Shown here: positions 35,238 through 44,239 of the stretch, piece after piece
Numbering within the stretch: the stretch's first letter is position 1
How the letters are laid out: each line of letters begins with the position of its first letter
Assembly (NCBI GenBank): GCA_018432935.1
Contig: JAHDSF010000020.1
Span: 62,001 to 126,000, forward strand
Direction: 5' to 3'
Source of the DNA: Rhodospirillales bacterium
GTDB taxonomy: Bacteria > Pseudomonadota > Alphaproteobacteria > Rhodospirillales > Shumkoniaceae
DNA: 64,000 nucleotides
Notes under the pieces: generated by a model
The model's database searches: none
Seen by the model: only the letters and a program-made list of their open reading frames with translations
Told to the model about the DNA's origin: nothing
Position numbers and translations under genes: made by a program

Positions 35238-38200
35238 ATGCGGATCACGCGATTCTTCACCAGGGATGGGTCGTCCCCTTACGAGGGCTTCGACTTCCGT
35301 GCGGCTTCCAGCGAGATCCGCAACCCCGACGGCGGAATCGTGTTCCAGGCGGCGGACATCGAGTTCCCCGCCCACTGGTCGCAGGTCGCCTGCGACGTGC
35401 TGGCGCAGAAGTACCTGCGCAAGGCCGGCATTCCGGCCGTGCTGCGCCCGGTGGCCGAGGCCGACGTGCCGGAGTGGCTGCGCCGCCACGAGCCCGACGC
35501 CGCCAAGCTCGCCCGCCTGCCCGAGGACCAGCGCCTGCGCGGCGAGACCAGCGCCCGCCAGGTGTTCGACCGCATGGCCGGCACCTGGACCTACTGGGGC
35601 TGGAAGGGCGGCTATTTCGATTCCGAGGCCGACGCGCGGGCCTACTACGACGAAATGCGCTACATGCTGTGCGCCCAGGTCGGCGCGCCCAACTCGCCGC
35701 AGTGGTTCAACACCGGCCTGCACTGGGCCTACGGCATCGACGGCCCGTCGCAGGGCCACCACTACGTCGACTTCAAGTCGGGCGAGCTGGTCCGCTCGCA
35801 GTCGGCGTACGAGCACCCGCAGCCCCACGCCTGCTTCATCCAGAGCATCTCGGACGATCTGGTCAACGAGGGCGGCATCATGGACCTGTGGGTCCGCGAG
35901 GCGCGCCTGTTCAAGTACGGCTCGGGCACCGGCACCAACTTCTCGGCCCTGCGCGGCGAGGGCGAGCGGCTGTCCGGCGGCGGCCGTTCCTCGGGCCTGC
36001 TGTCGTTCCTGAAGATCGGCGACCGCGCGGCCGGCGCCATCAAGTCCGGCGGCACCACCCGGCGCGCCGCCAAGATGGTGGTGGTCGACATCGACCACCC
36101 CGACATCGAGAGCTACATCGACTGGAAGGTGCGCGAGGAGCAGAAGGTCGCGGCCCTGGTCGCCGGCTCGCGGGCCGCGAAGAAGACCCTGAACGGGATC
36201 ATGGAGGCCTGCCACGGCGCCGACCTGGCCGAGGGCGACCGCTGCGATCCCAAGCGCAACCCGGCGCTGAAGCGGGCCATCCGCGAGGCCCGCAAGGCGA
36301 TGGTGCCGGACAACTACATCCAGCGCACCGTCCACCTCGCCCGCCAGGGGTACAAGGACGTCGACTTCCCCGAGTTCACCACCGACTGGGACGCCGAGGC
36401 CTTCCTCACCGTCTCGGGCCAGAACTCCAACAACAGTGTGCGGGTGACCAATGACTTCCTCAATCGTGTGGCCACGAATGACGACTGGGACCTCATCCGC
36501 CGAACCGACGGCAAGGTCGCCAAGACCGTCCACGCCCGCGACCTGTGGAACAAGATCGGCTACGCCGCCTGGGCCTGCGCCGATCCGGGCATCCAGTTCG
36601 ACACCACCGTCAACGAGTGGCACACCTGTCCCGAGAGCGGCCGCATCAACGCTTCCAACCCGTGCTCGGAGTACATGTTCCTGGATGACACGGCGTGCAA
36701 CCTGGCGTCCCTGAACCTGATCGCGTTCCAGACCGAGGACGGCGGCTTCGATAGCGCGGCGTTCTCGTACGCCGTGCGGCTGTGGACGGTCGCGCTCGAG
36801 ATCTCGGTGCTGATGGCCCAGTTCCCGGCCGCCCGCATCGCCGAGCTGTCGTACGAGTTCCGCACCCTCGGCCTCGGCTACGCCAACATCGGCGGCTTCC
36901 TGATGGCCGCCGGCGTGCCCTACGATTCGGCGGAAGGCCGCGCCATCTGCGCCGCCGTCACCGCGCTGATGACCGGCGCCTCCTACGCCACCAGCGCCGA
37001 GATGGCCGAGGAGATGGGCCCCTTCCCCGGCTTCGCCAAGAACCGCGAGGCGATGCTGCGGGTGATCCGCAACCACCGCCGCGCCGCGTTCGGCGAGAAG
37101 CGCGGCTACGAGGGGCTGTCGATCCTGCCGGTGGCGCTCGACGCCGCAGCCTGCCCGCACGCCGAGCTGGTCGCCGCCGCCCGCGCCGCCTGGGACCAGG
37201 CGCTCGCACTCGGCGAGAAGCACGGCTTCCGCAACGCCCAGGTCAGCGTGCTGGCGCCGACCGGCACCATCGGCCTGGTGATGGACTGCGACACCACCGG
37301 GATCGAGCCCGACTTCGCCCTGGTCAAGTTCAAGAAGCTGGCCGGCGGCGGCTACTTCAAGATCATCAACCGGATGGTGCCGCTGGCGCTGGCCCGCCTC
37401 GGCTACACCCAGGACCAGATCGACGAGATCATCCACTACGCGGTCGGCCACGGCACGCTGGAGGGCTCGCCCGCCATCGGCCACGCGGAGCTGAAGGCGC
37501 GCGGCTTCACCGACGAGGCGCTGGCCAAGGTCGAGGGCGCGCTGAAGGACGCCTTCGACATCAAGTTCGTGTTCAACCGCTGGACCCTGGGCGAGACCTT
37601 CTGCACCGAGGTGCTGGGCATCCCGGCCGAGCGGATGGCCGACGTGTCGTTCGACATGCTCTCCGCCCTCGGCTTCCCGCGCGACCAGATCGAGGCCGCC
37701 AACACCTGGGTGTGCGGCGCCATGACCCTGGAAGGCGCCCCGCACGTGAAGGCGGAGCACCTGCCGGTGTTCGACTGCGCCAGCCCCTGCGGCCGCACCG
37801 GCACCCGCTACCTTTCGGTCGAAAGCCACATCCGCATGATGGCGGCGGCGCAGCCGTTCGTCACCGGCGCCATCTCGAAGACCATCAACATGCCGAACTC
37901 GGCCGCGGTCGAGGACTGCACCGAGGCCTACATGCTGTCGTGGCGGCTGGGGCTGAAGGCGAACGCCCTCTACCGCGACGGCTCCAAGCTGTCGCAGCCG
38001 CTCCAGGCCGCCCTCGTCGAGGACGAGGCGGACGAGGTCGAGGAGGTGGTGGAGGAGATCGTCGCCGAGCCGGCCGCCCGGCGCGCCGAGCTGGTGACCG
38101 AGCGCATCGTCGAGCGGCTGATCCAGCGCGGCAGCCGCCGCCGTCCGCCGGACCGCCGCAAGGGCTACACCCAGAAGGCCCGGGTCGGCGGCCACAAGGT

Positions 38201-38891
38201 GTACCTGCGCACCGGCGAGTACGAGGACGGCAAGCTGTCCGAGATCTTCATCGACATGCACAAGGAAGGCGCCGCCTTCCGCAGCCTGATGAACAACTTC
38301 GCGGTGGCGATCTCGATCGGCCTGCAGTACGGCGTGCCGCTGGAGGAGTTCGTCGATTCCTTCACCTTCACCCGGTTCGAGCCGTCGGGCGTGGTCGAAG
38401 GCAACGACACCATCAAGATGGCGACCTCGATCGTCGACTACATCTTCCGCGAGCTCGCCGTCTCCTACCTCGGCCGGCGCGACCTCGCCCACGTCGAGCC
38501 GCGCGACCTCGCCCCCGACCGCCTCGGCCCTCCGGGCGACACCAGCGCGCTCAACGTCAAGATGGCGGCCGACCCGACCGCGATGGAGGCGGTCGAGCGC
38601 TACGCCAGCCAGGGTTTCGTGCGTCGCAAGTTCCTGGTCTTCAAGGGCAAGCAGGCGGCGGCCGGCGGCGGCGCGACGGCGGTGGCCGAGACGATGACGG
38701 TGACCGAGATGGAGACGACCGCCGAGGTGGTGGTCGCCGCCGAAACCTCCGGCGCCCTCGACCGCGTCCGCGAGGCGCGCCTCCAGGGCTACGAGGGCGA
38801 CGCCTGCTCGGAATGCGGCAACTTCACCCTGGTCCGCAACGGCACCTGCATGAAGTGCATGACCTGCGGATCTACGTCGGGATGTTCGTGA
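35238..38891 (+). CDS. nrdJ: Adenosylcobalamin-dependent (class II) ribonucleotide reductase
   Basis: 1217-residue enzyme making deoxyribonucleotides with B12 radical chemistry, independent of oxygen. It belongs to the long alphaproteobacterial type. Visible features are [13 protein letters not shown] and [14 protein letters not shown] near residue 200 (Cys of the active site), [16 protein letters not shown], the [18 protein letters not shown] block carrying the radical-site Cys and Glu, and [19 protein letters not shown]. The C-terminal Cys-rich segment ([13 protein letters not shown]) supplies the redox or zinc cysteines. ATG 35238 has GAGGGG upstream. A clear terminator follows, so it is a single-gene transcript. 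Confidence 0.95.
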   Translation: MRITRFFTRDGSSPYEGFDFRAASSEIRNPDGGIVFQAADIEFPAHWSQVACDVLAQKYLRKAGIPAVLRPVAEADVPEWLRRHEPDAAKLARLPEDQRLRGETSARQVFDRMAGTWTYWGWKGGYFDSEADARAYYDEMRYMLCAQVGAPNSPQWFNTGLHWAYGIDGPSQGHHYVDFKSGELVRSQSAYEHPQPHACFIQSISDDLVNEGGIMDLWVREARLFKYGSGTGTNFSALRGEGERLSGGGRSSGLLSFLKIGDRAAGAIKSGGTTRRAAKMVVVDIDHPDIESYIDWKVREEQKVAALVAGSRAAKKTLNGIMEACHGADLAEGDRCDPKRNPALKRAIREARKAMVPDNYIQRTVHLARQGYKDVDFPEFTTDWDAEAFLTVSGQNSNNSVRVTNDFLNRVATNDDWDLIRRTDGKVAKTVHARDLWNKIGYAAWACADPGIQFDTTVNEWHTCPESGRINASNPCSEYMFLDDTACNLASLNLIAFQTEDGGFDSAAFSYAVRLWTVALEISVLMAQFPAARIAELSYEFRTLGLGYANIGGFLMAAGVPYDSAEGRAICAAVTALMTGASYATSAEMAEEMGPFPGFAKNREAMLRVIRNHRRAAFGEKRGYEGLSILPVALDAAACPHAELVAAARAAWDQALALGEKHGFRNAQVSVLAPTGTIGLVMDCDTTGIEPDFALVKFKKLAGGGYFKIINRMVPLALARLGYTQDQIDEIIHYAVGHGTLEGSPAIGHAELKARGFTDEALAKVEGALKDAFDIKFVFNRWTLGETFCTEVLGIPAERMADVSFDMLSALGFPRDQIEAANTWVCGAMTLEGAPHVKAEHLPVFDCASPCGRTGTRYLSVESHIRMMAAAQPFVTGAISKTINMPNSAAVEDCTEAYMLSWRLGLKANALYRDGSKLSQPLQAALVEDEADEVEEVVEEIVAEPAARRAELVTERIVERLIQRGSRRRPPDRRKGYTQKARVGGHKVYLRTGEYEDGKLSEIFIDMHKEGAAFRSLMNNFAVAISIGLQYGVPLEEFVDSFTFTRFEPSGVVEGNDTIKMATSIVDYIFRELAVSYLGRRDLAHVEPRDLAPDRLGPPGDTSALNVKMAADPTAMEAVERYASQGFVRRKFLVFKGKQAAAGGGATAVAETMTVTEMETTAEVVVAAETSGALDRVREARLQGYEGDACSECGNFTLVRNGTCMKCMTCGSTSGCS

Positions 38892-38931
38892 CGTGCCTTA
38901 GGGAACGTGCGTGATTTGCGAGTACCGACTG

Positions 38932-38961
38932 GAGGGGCCGAAAGGCCCCTCTTTGTTTCTT
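38932..38961 (+). terminator. Rho-independent terminator of nrdJ
   Basis: Eight-base stem GAGGGGCC / GGCCCCTC with a GAAA tetraloop followed by TTTGTTTCTT. Classic form, 40 bases after the nrdJ stop. The AT-richer cassette begins directly after it. Confidence 0.9.
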
Positions 38962-39070
38962 GACATTCGGTCGATCGTGCATCGTCATCTAACAGTCTGT
39001 TTGCCCCGGGACCCAGACTGGCGGCCGCACTCTCTTCTTGAGACTATGTAGAGGTACCCACGGGTGAGTC

Positions 39071-40003
39071 ATGGCCATGCGAAACATCAAGGACATCTCT
39101 CCCACCGAGTTTGAGAACCTGGTGTTTGACATGATTCGGTCCTCTGGGATGAGAAACTTGGTTTGGCGTACCCCTGGTTCTGATGGTGGCCGCGATATCG
39201 AGGGGCAACACCTTAACTACGATTTCTCTGGGTCATCTGTCCTCGACACCTGGTACATTGAAGCAAAGCACTACCAATCGGCCGTGGATTGGCCTACTGT
39301 CTGGGAGAAAATCGCCTACGCTCAGAATGCACGAGCACAGTATCTGCTCCTCGTCACGACCAGTAGCTTTTCGCCGAAATGCCTTGACGAGATCAGCAAG
39401 TGGAACTCGCACCATTCCGACCCCAAGATTCGCTGCTGGGCGAAATCAGAGCTAGAACATAGACTACGGTTGCAGCCAGCTATTGTCGTAAAGTACGGCC
39501 TTGCCGAACACGCCGAACGGCTCATACCGGCGCTATCACCGTTGAGCAATCATCTCGCCAAAGCAACTATGGCTGCTCGAGAAACTTTAGATTGCGGCCA
39601 GTCACCCCTGCACTATTTGGAATGCGCTGCTGCATTGTCGGAGTTACTTCTCGTCAGGTCTAAGGATCTGAGCACCCAAGGTCGTATCGTCTCCAAAAGT
39701 CCCATCAGGGGCGAAACTTGGTACCCGTGGCTCGAACGTCCTAATCCGTTCAATCCCAGGCTTTTTGATGGTGCCGCCCTGCGGGCACTCGCAAGTGCTA
39801 TCCTTGTTATTTCCCGAGGAGGCGAAGTCAAAGTTAAAGCCATTGATGAGCATGTTCTGCACTTTGCCACTTCTTCTACCAAGTCGTACACCCTTCTCGA
39901 TGGCCAGGATTTGATAGACACGATTCTCCTGTGGGGAGATTTGGAGGCCTCCATTTCGGCAGCCGAATTGACCGTGAAGTCACGCATGGGAGGAGCACAA
40001 TGA
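39071..40003 (+). CDS. Mrr-like PD-(D/E)XK nuclease, first gene of cassette
   Basis: 310-residue protein. The N-terminal third (about 5-145) is a restriction-endonuclease-fold domain of the Mrr type. It has ISPTEFENLVFDMIRSSG, then PGSDGGRDIEG (D38, D42), the WYIEAKHYQS strand (E64, K66) and YLLLVTTSSF. All residues expected of an active nuclease are kept. Residues 150-310 match nothing I recognise and contain no membrane span. ATG 39071 is given; ATG 39077 has better spacing from GGTGAG. Codon use is less GC-rich than nrdJ. The stop overlaps the kinase start (ATGA, 40000-40003), so nuclease and kinase are translated together. Modification-dependent restriction or an abortive-infection role is inferred. 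Confidence 0.85.
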   Translation: MAMRNIKDISPTEFENLVFDMIRSSGMRNLVWRTPGSDGGRDIEGQHLNYDFSGSSVLDTWYIEAKHYQSAVDWPTVWEKIAYAQNARAQYLLLVTTSSFSPKCLDEISKWNSHHSDPKIRCWAKSELEHRLRLQPAIVVKYGLAEHAERLIPALSPLSNHLAKATMAARETLDCGQSPLHYLECAAALSELLLVRSKDLSTQGRIVSKSPIRGETWYPWLERPNPFNPRLFDGAALRALASAILVISRGGEVKVKAIDEHVLHFATSSTKSYTLLDGQDLIDTILLWGDLEASISAAELTVKSRMGGAQ

Positions 40004-40725
40004 CCGAGCACGGCGCATTGAACTTCAGCTTGTTGGCCAATTTTGTCCATCAAGTCATCAATCCACTAAACGGCGTCACCGGCACGCTTGACAACCTCAT
40101 CGACGGAACCATCGCAGAAGAACACCGTCGGCAACAACGGCTTAAAGCGGCCAGAGCTCAACTTGAGCACTGCATAATGCTTGTTCGAAATCTTGCTTAT
40201 TTTTCTCAGATCAGCCTAGATTCTGGAAACACAAACCCTGGAAAGATACAAAAGACATGTATAATACCTCAGATTATTATTGAGGCAGCCATGTACTTCC
40301 AGGAAATGGCAGCTAATAGGCAGATAGAAATTGATCTAATGGACCGGGCTACGCAGTACCGAGTACAAGGGAATCCTGATCTACTTCGTCAGGTATTTAT
40401 GAATATGTTCGATAACGCTGTAAAATACTCAGCTCATGGCTCAAAGATACTCATCGAACCGTGGATTCAAAGGTCTACTGGTACGCTCATCGTAAAGATT
40501 ACCAGTGTTGGTGCACCCATTCTCCCTAATGAGCGCGAAGACGTCTTTCAGCTTGGATTTCGCGGTGCCGCTGCCAAGGCTAGAGTGGCTTCCGGTACCG
40601 GCCTTGGTTTGTACATCTGCAAGACGATTATACAGGAAGTGCACGGTGGCGAAATCGCCGTGGAGTCATCTAGTCAGACCGGAATCACATCGTTCTTAAT
40701 TAGATTTCCAACATGGGAGGTATGA
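40000..40725 (+). CDS. Soluble sensorless histidine kinase
   Basis: 241-residue cytosolic kinase made only of a dimerisation helix pair and a HATPase domain. The probable phospho-acceptor is H17 in LANFVHQVINPLNGV, at the extreme N-terminus with no sensor or membrane span before it. The HATPase has the N box FMNMFDNAVKYS (N139) and G2 GTGLGLYICK (199-204), followed by HGGEIAVES. The G1 aspartate of the usual DxGxG is replaced: the block reads TSVGAPI (168-174). AGGAG precedes the ATG. Its stop overlaps an ATG of the receiver gene. It presumably receives its signal through the nuclease or another partner. GC is lower than in flanking genes. Confidence 0.85.
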   Translation: MTEHGALNFSLLANFVHQVINPLNGVTGTLDNLIDGTIAEEHRRQQRLKAARAQLEHCIMLVRNLAYFSQISLDSGNTNPGKIQKTCIIPQIIIEAAMYFQEMAANRQIEIDLMDRATQYRVQGNPDLLRQVFMNMFDNAVKYSAHGSKILIEPWIQRSTGTLIVKITSVGAPILPNEREDVFQLGFRGAAAKARVASGTGLGLYICKTIIQEVHGGEIAVESSSQTGITSFLIRFPTWEV

Positions 40726-40727
40726 TT

Positions 40728-41159
40728 ATGCCAATGCGAGCGCTGATCGCGGACGATGAGCCATTTTATCACGAATGGCTATTGGACTATCTAAGCAATA
40801 AGAATATTGATGTTGACGTAGCTGTCAATATTGAGACAGCAATTGAAAATATATCAAAGTGTAAGTATAGATTCATAGTCGTTGACTTGAGCATTCCTCT
40901 GAACGACACGTTTCTAGGAACTATACGGGCTTTTGACCCGGCAATAGTTGAATATCCTGGGCTATTTATAGCGGATTATGCCAGAAACAACGGCTACAGA
41001 AACAGACAGGTTATTGTGTATTCTGTCCATATTTCGGAAGTAATACAGGACTACGTTGACCGTTTATATTGCACTTACATTCCAAAGGGACGACCAGGAC
41101 TCCTCAAGACCGAGATCGAAGCGGTACTTAGTTTCGATCCAACTCAAGAGAGCCAATAG
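40728..41159 (+). CDS. Stand-alone receiver (CheY-like) protein
   Basis: 143-residue single receiver domain, no output domain. It has an acidic pair D9-D10 (ALIADDEPF), phospho-acceptor D53 (FIVVDLSIP), conserved Ser99 (VIVYSVH) and Lys120 (TYIPKGRPG), so it looks phosphorylatable. ATG 40728 is preferred because GGGAGG lies 7 bases before it; ATG 40722 overlaps the kinase stop. This is the most AT-rich gene of the window (many ATA, AGA and TTA codons), a sign of transfer. Lacking an effector domain, it must act by binding another protein, possibly the nuclease. Confidence 0.85.
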   Translation: MPMRALIADDEPFYHEWLLDYLSNKNIDVDVAVNIETAIENISKCKYRFIVVDLSIPLNDTFLGTIRAFDPAIVEYPGLFIADYARNNGYRNRQVIVYSVHISEVIQDYVDRLYCTYIPKGRPGLLKTEIEAVLSFDPTQESQ

Positions 41160-41248
41160 GCTCTTATAATACTGATGAGCTTTGGGCGACACAGTACCCG
41201 ATATCTAGCACTTAGTTCGGGGAATAGCTTAGACCGGTGGATACGCAA

Positions 41249-41371
41249 CTCGGCGGCCGCTTCCGCCCTCGGCGCGTGACGGAAGGGCACGATCCCGGCG
41301 CGCGTAGACCAGATGCAAGGCATCCTTGGCCCTGGTCTCGCACCTGACGAGCCGGAGCCTCAGCTCGCCGG
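41249..41371 (-). pseudogene. 3' remnant of a RibD-C/DHFR-fold gene, diverged duplicate of 41401-41523
   Basis: 123 bases align without gaps to the 3' end of the intact gene next door (copy at 41401-41523). By hand count there are 17 mismatches, about 86% identity, with the inner 39 bases identical. In the gene's frame it reads GELRLRLVRCETRAKDALHL. A 29-base unrelated spacer separates the copies. The differences include amino acid changes, so it derives from a diverged allele rather than a fresh duplication. It marks the right edge of the AT-rich cassette. Confidence 0.75.
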
Positions 41372-41413
41372 ACGAATTCGGGAAAAAACACCGTACTCAA
41401 CTCGCCAGCCCCT

Positions 41414-41977
41414 TCAGCCTTCGTCGCGTGACGGAAACGGGTGGTCCCGGCGGGCGTAGACCAGATGCAGGGCGTCCTTGGCTTTGGTCTCGCACCTGAC
41501 GAGCCGGAGCCTCAGCTCGCCGGTGCCTTGCGGAAACAGCGGGATGCCGTCGCCCAGGACGATCGGGATCGCCGCCATCTCGAGGACGTCGAGCTTGCCG
41601 ATCGCGATAATCGAGCGGATCACCTGGCCGCCGCCCTCGACCCAGATGCGGCGGCAGCCCCGGGCCTCGAGCTCGGCCGCGACGGCGGCGATGTCCCCGG
41701 AGCGCGCCGCGACGCCGTCGGGCGGCCGGGCGTCCAGCGGCCGCGTCGTCAGCACGACCGCAGGCTTGCCGGGATACGGCCAGTCGCCGAAGCGCCGGAT
41801 CGCATCGTAGGTTCCGCGCCCCATCAGGATCGCGTCGACGCCGGCGAGGAAGGCGTCGAAGCCGAAATCCTCGGCCGGGTAATCCGCCGCCAGCCAGTCG
41901 TCCACCGACCCGTCCGGACGGGCGATCTTGCCGTCGAGAGAGACGGCAACGTGACAGTGCCAGATCGTGCCGGCCAT
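41414..41977 (-). CDS. RibD-C / dihydrofolate-reductase-fold protein
   Basis: 187-residue NADPH-type reductase fold: HCHVAVSLDGKIARPDGSVDDW at the start, ILMGRGTYDAI in the middle, IWVEGGGQVIRS and PIVLGDGIPLFP later. This is the YyaP/YwjB-like group of RibD C-terminal domains with unknown substrate. It is divergent from a second member of the same superfamily. The last 38 codons have a duplicated remnant downstream. Confidence 0.88.
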   Translation of the reverse strand: MAGTIWHCHVAVSLDGKIARPDGSVDDWLAADYPAEDFGFDAFLAGVDAILMGRGTYDAIRRFGDWPYPGKPAVVLTTRPLDARPPDGVAARSGDIAAVAAELEARGCRRIWVEGGGQVIRSIIAIGKLDVLEMAAIPIVLGDGIPLFPQGTGELRLRLVRCETKAKDALHLVYARRDHPFPSRDEG

Positions 41978-42079
41978 GGAACCCCCTTCCCCGCGCGCGT
42001 CCCCTCACAGGTGGTGTGCCTGCGGCCGGACGCCACGGCCGGGCCGTGCGCGGGGCCCGGTCGAGCGCCGCCCGCCCCC

Positions 42080-42127
42080 ACCTCACCCCGTCCCTCTCCC
42101 CCCCAAGGGGCGGAGAGGGGGTCACGG
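42080..42127. repeat. REP-like palindromic element
   Basis: Pyrimidine-rich arm CCTCACCCCGTCCCTCTCC pairs with GGAGAGGG across a CCCCC-AA-GGGG core. It lies in the 294-base gap between two divergent reductase genes. The CCCTCTCC/GGAGAGGG style resembles dispersed palindromes of high-GC proteobacteria. Only one copy is evident in this window. Confidence 0.4.
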
Positions 42128-42271
42128 TGACACTGCACTCGATCCTTCGTCGCCTGCCGCCTGCCCCGCCGCGCGCTCGCGTCCGGCGGCGTCCCCATCC
42201 GGCCAGCTTCCGTCCCGGCTCCCGACGGCCGATCTGATCCCGCAGCGACACCTGCTCCAGGGAGGCACGCC

Positions 42272-42919
42272 ATGCCGAGACTGCGCGTCCATGCGTTCGC
42301 CATCTCGCTCGACGGCTACGGGGCCGGACCCGACCAGAGGCTCGAGGCGCCGCTCGGCAGGGGCGGCGAGGCCCTGCACGAATGGGTCTATCCGACCCGC
42401 ACGTTCCGGCGCCTGTTCGGCAAGGAGGACGGGGAGACGGGCACCGACGACGACTTCGCGGCGCGCGGCTTCGACAATGTCGGCGCCTGGATCCTGGGGC
42501 GCAACATGTTCGGGCCGGTGCGCGGACCGTGGCCGGACGAATCCTGGAAGGGCTGGTGGGGCGAGAACCCGCCCTATCACGCCCCCGTCTTCGTCCTCAC
42601 CCATCACGCGCGGCCGTCGCTGGCGATGGAGGGCGGGACCGTGTTCCATTTCGTCACCGACGGCATCGAAGCGGCCCTGGAGGCGGCGCGCGCGGCGGCG
42701 GGAGGGCGCGACGTCCGCCTCGGCGGCGGGGCTGCCACCATCCGGCAGTACCTGGTCGCCCGCCTCGTCGACGAGATGCACGTCGCGGTCAGCCCGGTCC
42801 TGCTGGGAAGCGGGGAGCCGCTGCTCGCCGGCCTCGACCTCCCCGCCCTCGGCTACGAGGTGACGGAGCACATGGCGTCGCGGAAGGCGACCCACGTGGT
42901 GCTGGCACGGCGCGATTGA
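42272..42919 (+). CDS. RibD-C / dihydrofolate-reductase-fold protein, second subfamily
   Basis: 215-residue member of the DHFR/RibD-C superfamily: VHAFAISLDGYGAGPDQRL, GAWILGRNMFGP, FVLTHHARPSLAMEGGT and DVRLGGGAATIRQYL. It is only distantly related to the divergent neighbour. Proteins of this type are usually annotated as dihydrofolate-reductase-like with unproven substrate. CAGGGAGG precedes the ATG. Confidence 0.88.
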   Translation: MPRLRVHAFAISLDGYGAGPDQRLEAPLGRGGEALHEWVYPTRTFRRLFGKEDGETGTDDDFAARGFDNVGAWILGRNMFGPVRGPWPDESWKGWWGENPPYHAPVFVLTHHARPSLAMEGGTVFHFVTDGIEAALEAARAAAGGRDVRLGGGAATIRQYLVARLVDEMHVAVSPVLLGSGEPLLAGLDLPALGYEVTEHMASRKATHVVLARRD

Positions 42920-42962
42920 TAGGCGTTGCCGGCCGCGCCCCGCGCCGGAAGCGGCAGGCTCC

Positions 42963-43334
42963 TCAGTGCTCGTGTTCGTGTTCGGGCGGCGCGAACAGGA
43001 TCAGCTCGACCCGGTCGGGGCCGTCGACATAGCCGTCGTGTCCGGGAGGGATCTCGAAGAAGTCGCCGCGGCCGATGCGGGTTTCGTCGCCGGTCTCGAC
43101 CATGCGGACCACCAGCTTGCCGGAGATGCAGTAGCCGGTGTGGTGCATCGGGCACGAATCCGGCGAGCCCAGCAGCGGCTTCTCGTCCGCCTCCCAGGTC
43201 CAGCCGGGCTCGAAGATCGCGTGCATGCCTGCCGCTCCGGTCGCCATCGTGATGATGGAAATCCGTCCATGCGCCTTCATGTCGAGCAGCTGGTCGGGGC
43301 TTTCGAAACGCTTCACCTCGATCGCGTCGGTCAT
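42963..43334 (-). CDS. Small cupin-domain protein
   Basis: 123-residue single cupin. The barrel motifs FEPGWTWEADEKP, CPMHHTGYCISGKL and GDFFEIPPGHDGYV are visible. Metal-type His residues are at MHH and GHD, and a His/Glu-rich tail (PEHEHEH) ends the protein. Function is unknown; such proteins often act as small sensors or isomerases. GAGGAG lies 7 bases before ATG 43334. The 318-base gap to the ECF transporter gene (43335-43652) holds divergent promoter space and nothing else I can name. Confidence 0.85.
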   Translation of the reverse strand: MTDAIEVKRFESPDQLLDMKAHGRISIITMATGAAGMHAIFEPGWTWEADEKPLLGSPDSCPMHHTGYCISGKLVVRMVETGDETRIGRGDFFEIPPGHDGYVDGPDRVELILFAPPEHEHEH

Positions 43335-43652
43335 GAGATGCTCCTCGGATTGCTGGTGGGCTGAGGCGCATGTGGCGCGCATGATGCCGCGGCGCAAGCG
43401 CGCGGCGGCCGTGTTTCGGTCCCGACGCGGCGGAGCTTGCCGAAGCGCTGGACGTGGCCGCCCTGCCGAAATAGCATGTCGCCGCTGCGGCGTCCCGGTC
43501 CTGCCACGGGGCGCCTTCTCGCCTTCCACGGCAGGGTTTCAGCGCCCCGTTCGAGGCCGCCTGGGCCGGCGCGGCGGGCGCAAGGGGGTCGGAGGATTCG
43601 GGGCACGAAGTTTGCTTCGGATCGTTTCAGTCGAAATCGAGGGGGATCTCCC

Positions 43653-44225
43653 ATGCAGCCAGCAGCGCTCGCCAAGAGCGAAGGGAACACGCTGTTCCCG
43701 ATCGTGCTTTCCATCGTCGCCGCCGCCGCCACCGGCGTGCTGTGGGCCTACGCCAACCCGATCCAGCTCGTCCCGGGCGTGATCCAATGGCGCATCTTCG
43801 CCTTCCTGCCGCCCTTGATCGGCATCCTCCTGGGCTGGAAGAGCGGCTTCATCTGCGGCTATCTCGGCACCATCGTGTGGTCGCTGCTCGCCGGCACCTT
43901 CATCCCGGCGCATTCCTTGATCGTCGACGGCATCATGGTCGGCCTGACCGGGCTCGTGCCGGGCTGGATGTTCGACCCGGCGAAGACCACCTTCGGCCGC
44001 GCCGTGCTGATCAAAATTGCGGCAGTGTGCCTGATTATCGGCCTGATCATGGTGACGGCGGTGTCCGCCAGCCTCGCCTTCCTCGGCATCTTCCCGTTCT
44101 GGTGGGCGATGCTGTACCTGGGGCTGTCCGACGTCGGGCCGATGATCATCGGCACGCCGCTGCTCGTCATCCCGGCGCTCAAGATCCTCAAGGGCGCGCA
44201 TCCGTCGGGATTCGCCCGCTTCTGA
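43653..44225 (+). CDS. ECF transporter substrate-specific (S) component
   Basis: 190-residue membrane protein with six hydrophobic segments, starting TLFPIVLSIVAAAATGVLW. It contains the S-component pattern IFAFLPPLIGILLGWKSGFICGYLGTIV and GLTGLVPGWMF. It begins a four-gene operon with the ATPase, T component and a phosphoribosyltransferase. It is the subunit that binds the vitamin-like or nucleobase substrate. I cannot place it in a named S family. GAGGGGGA precedes ATG 43653. Confidence 0.82.
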   Translation: MQPAALAKSEGNTLFPIVLSIVAAAATGVLWAYANPIQLVPGVIQWRIFAFLPPLIGILLGWKSGFICGYLGTIVWSLLAGTFIPAHSLIVDGIMVGLTGLVPGWMFDPAKTTFGRAVLIKIAAVCLIIGLIMVTAVSASLAFLGIFPFWWAMLYLGLSDVGPMIIGTPLLVIPALKILKGAHPSGFARF

Positions 44226-44239
44226 GAGTACGCTAGAGA

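Noticed and set aside
35124..38492. A 1122-codon open frame antisense to nrdJ
   Set aside because: It mirrors the GC-rich codon bias of nrdJ, contains no recognisable domain, and the plus strand has a full conserved enzyme.
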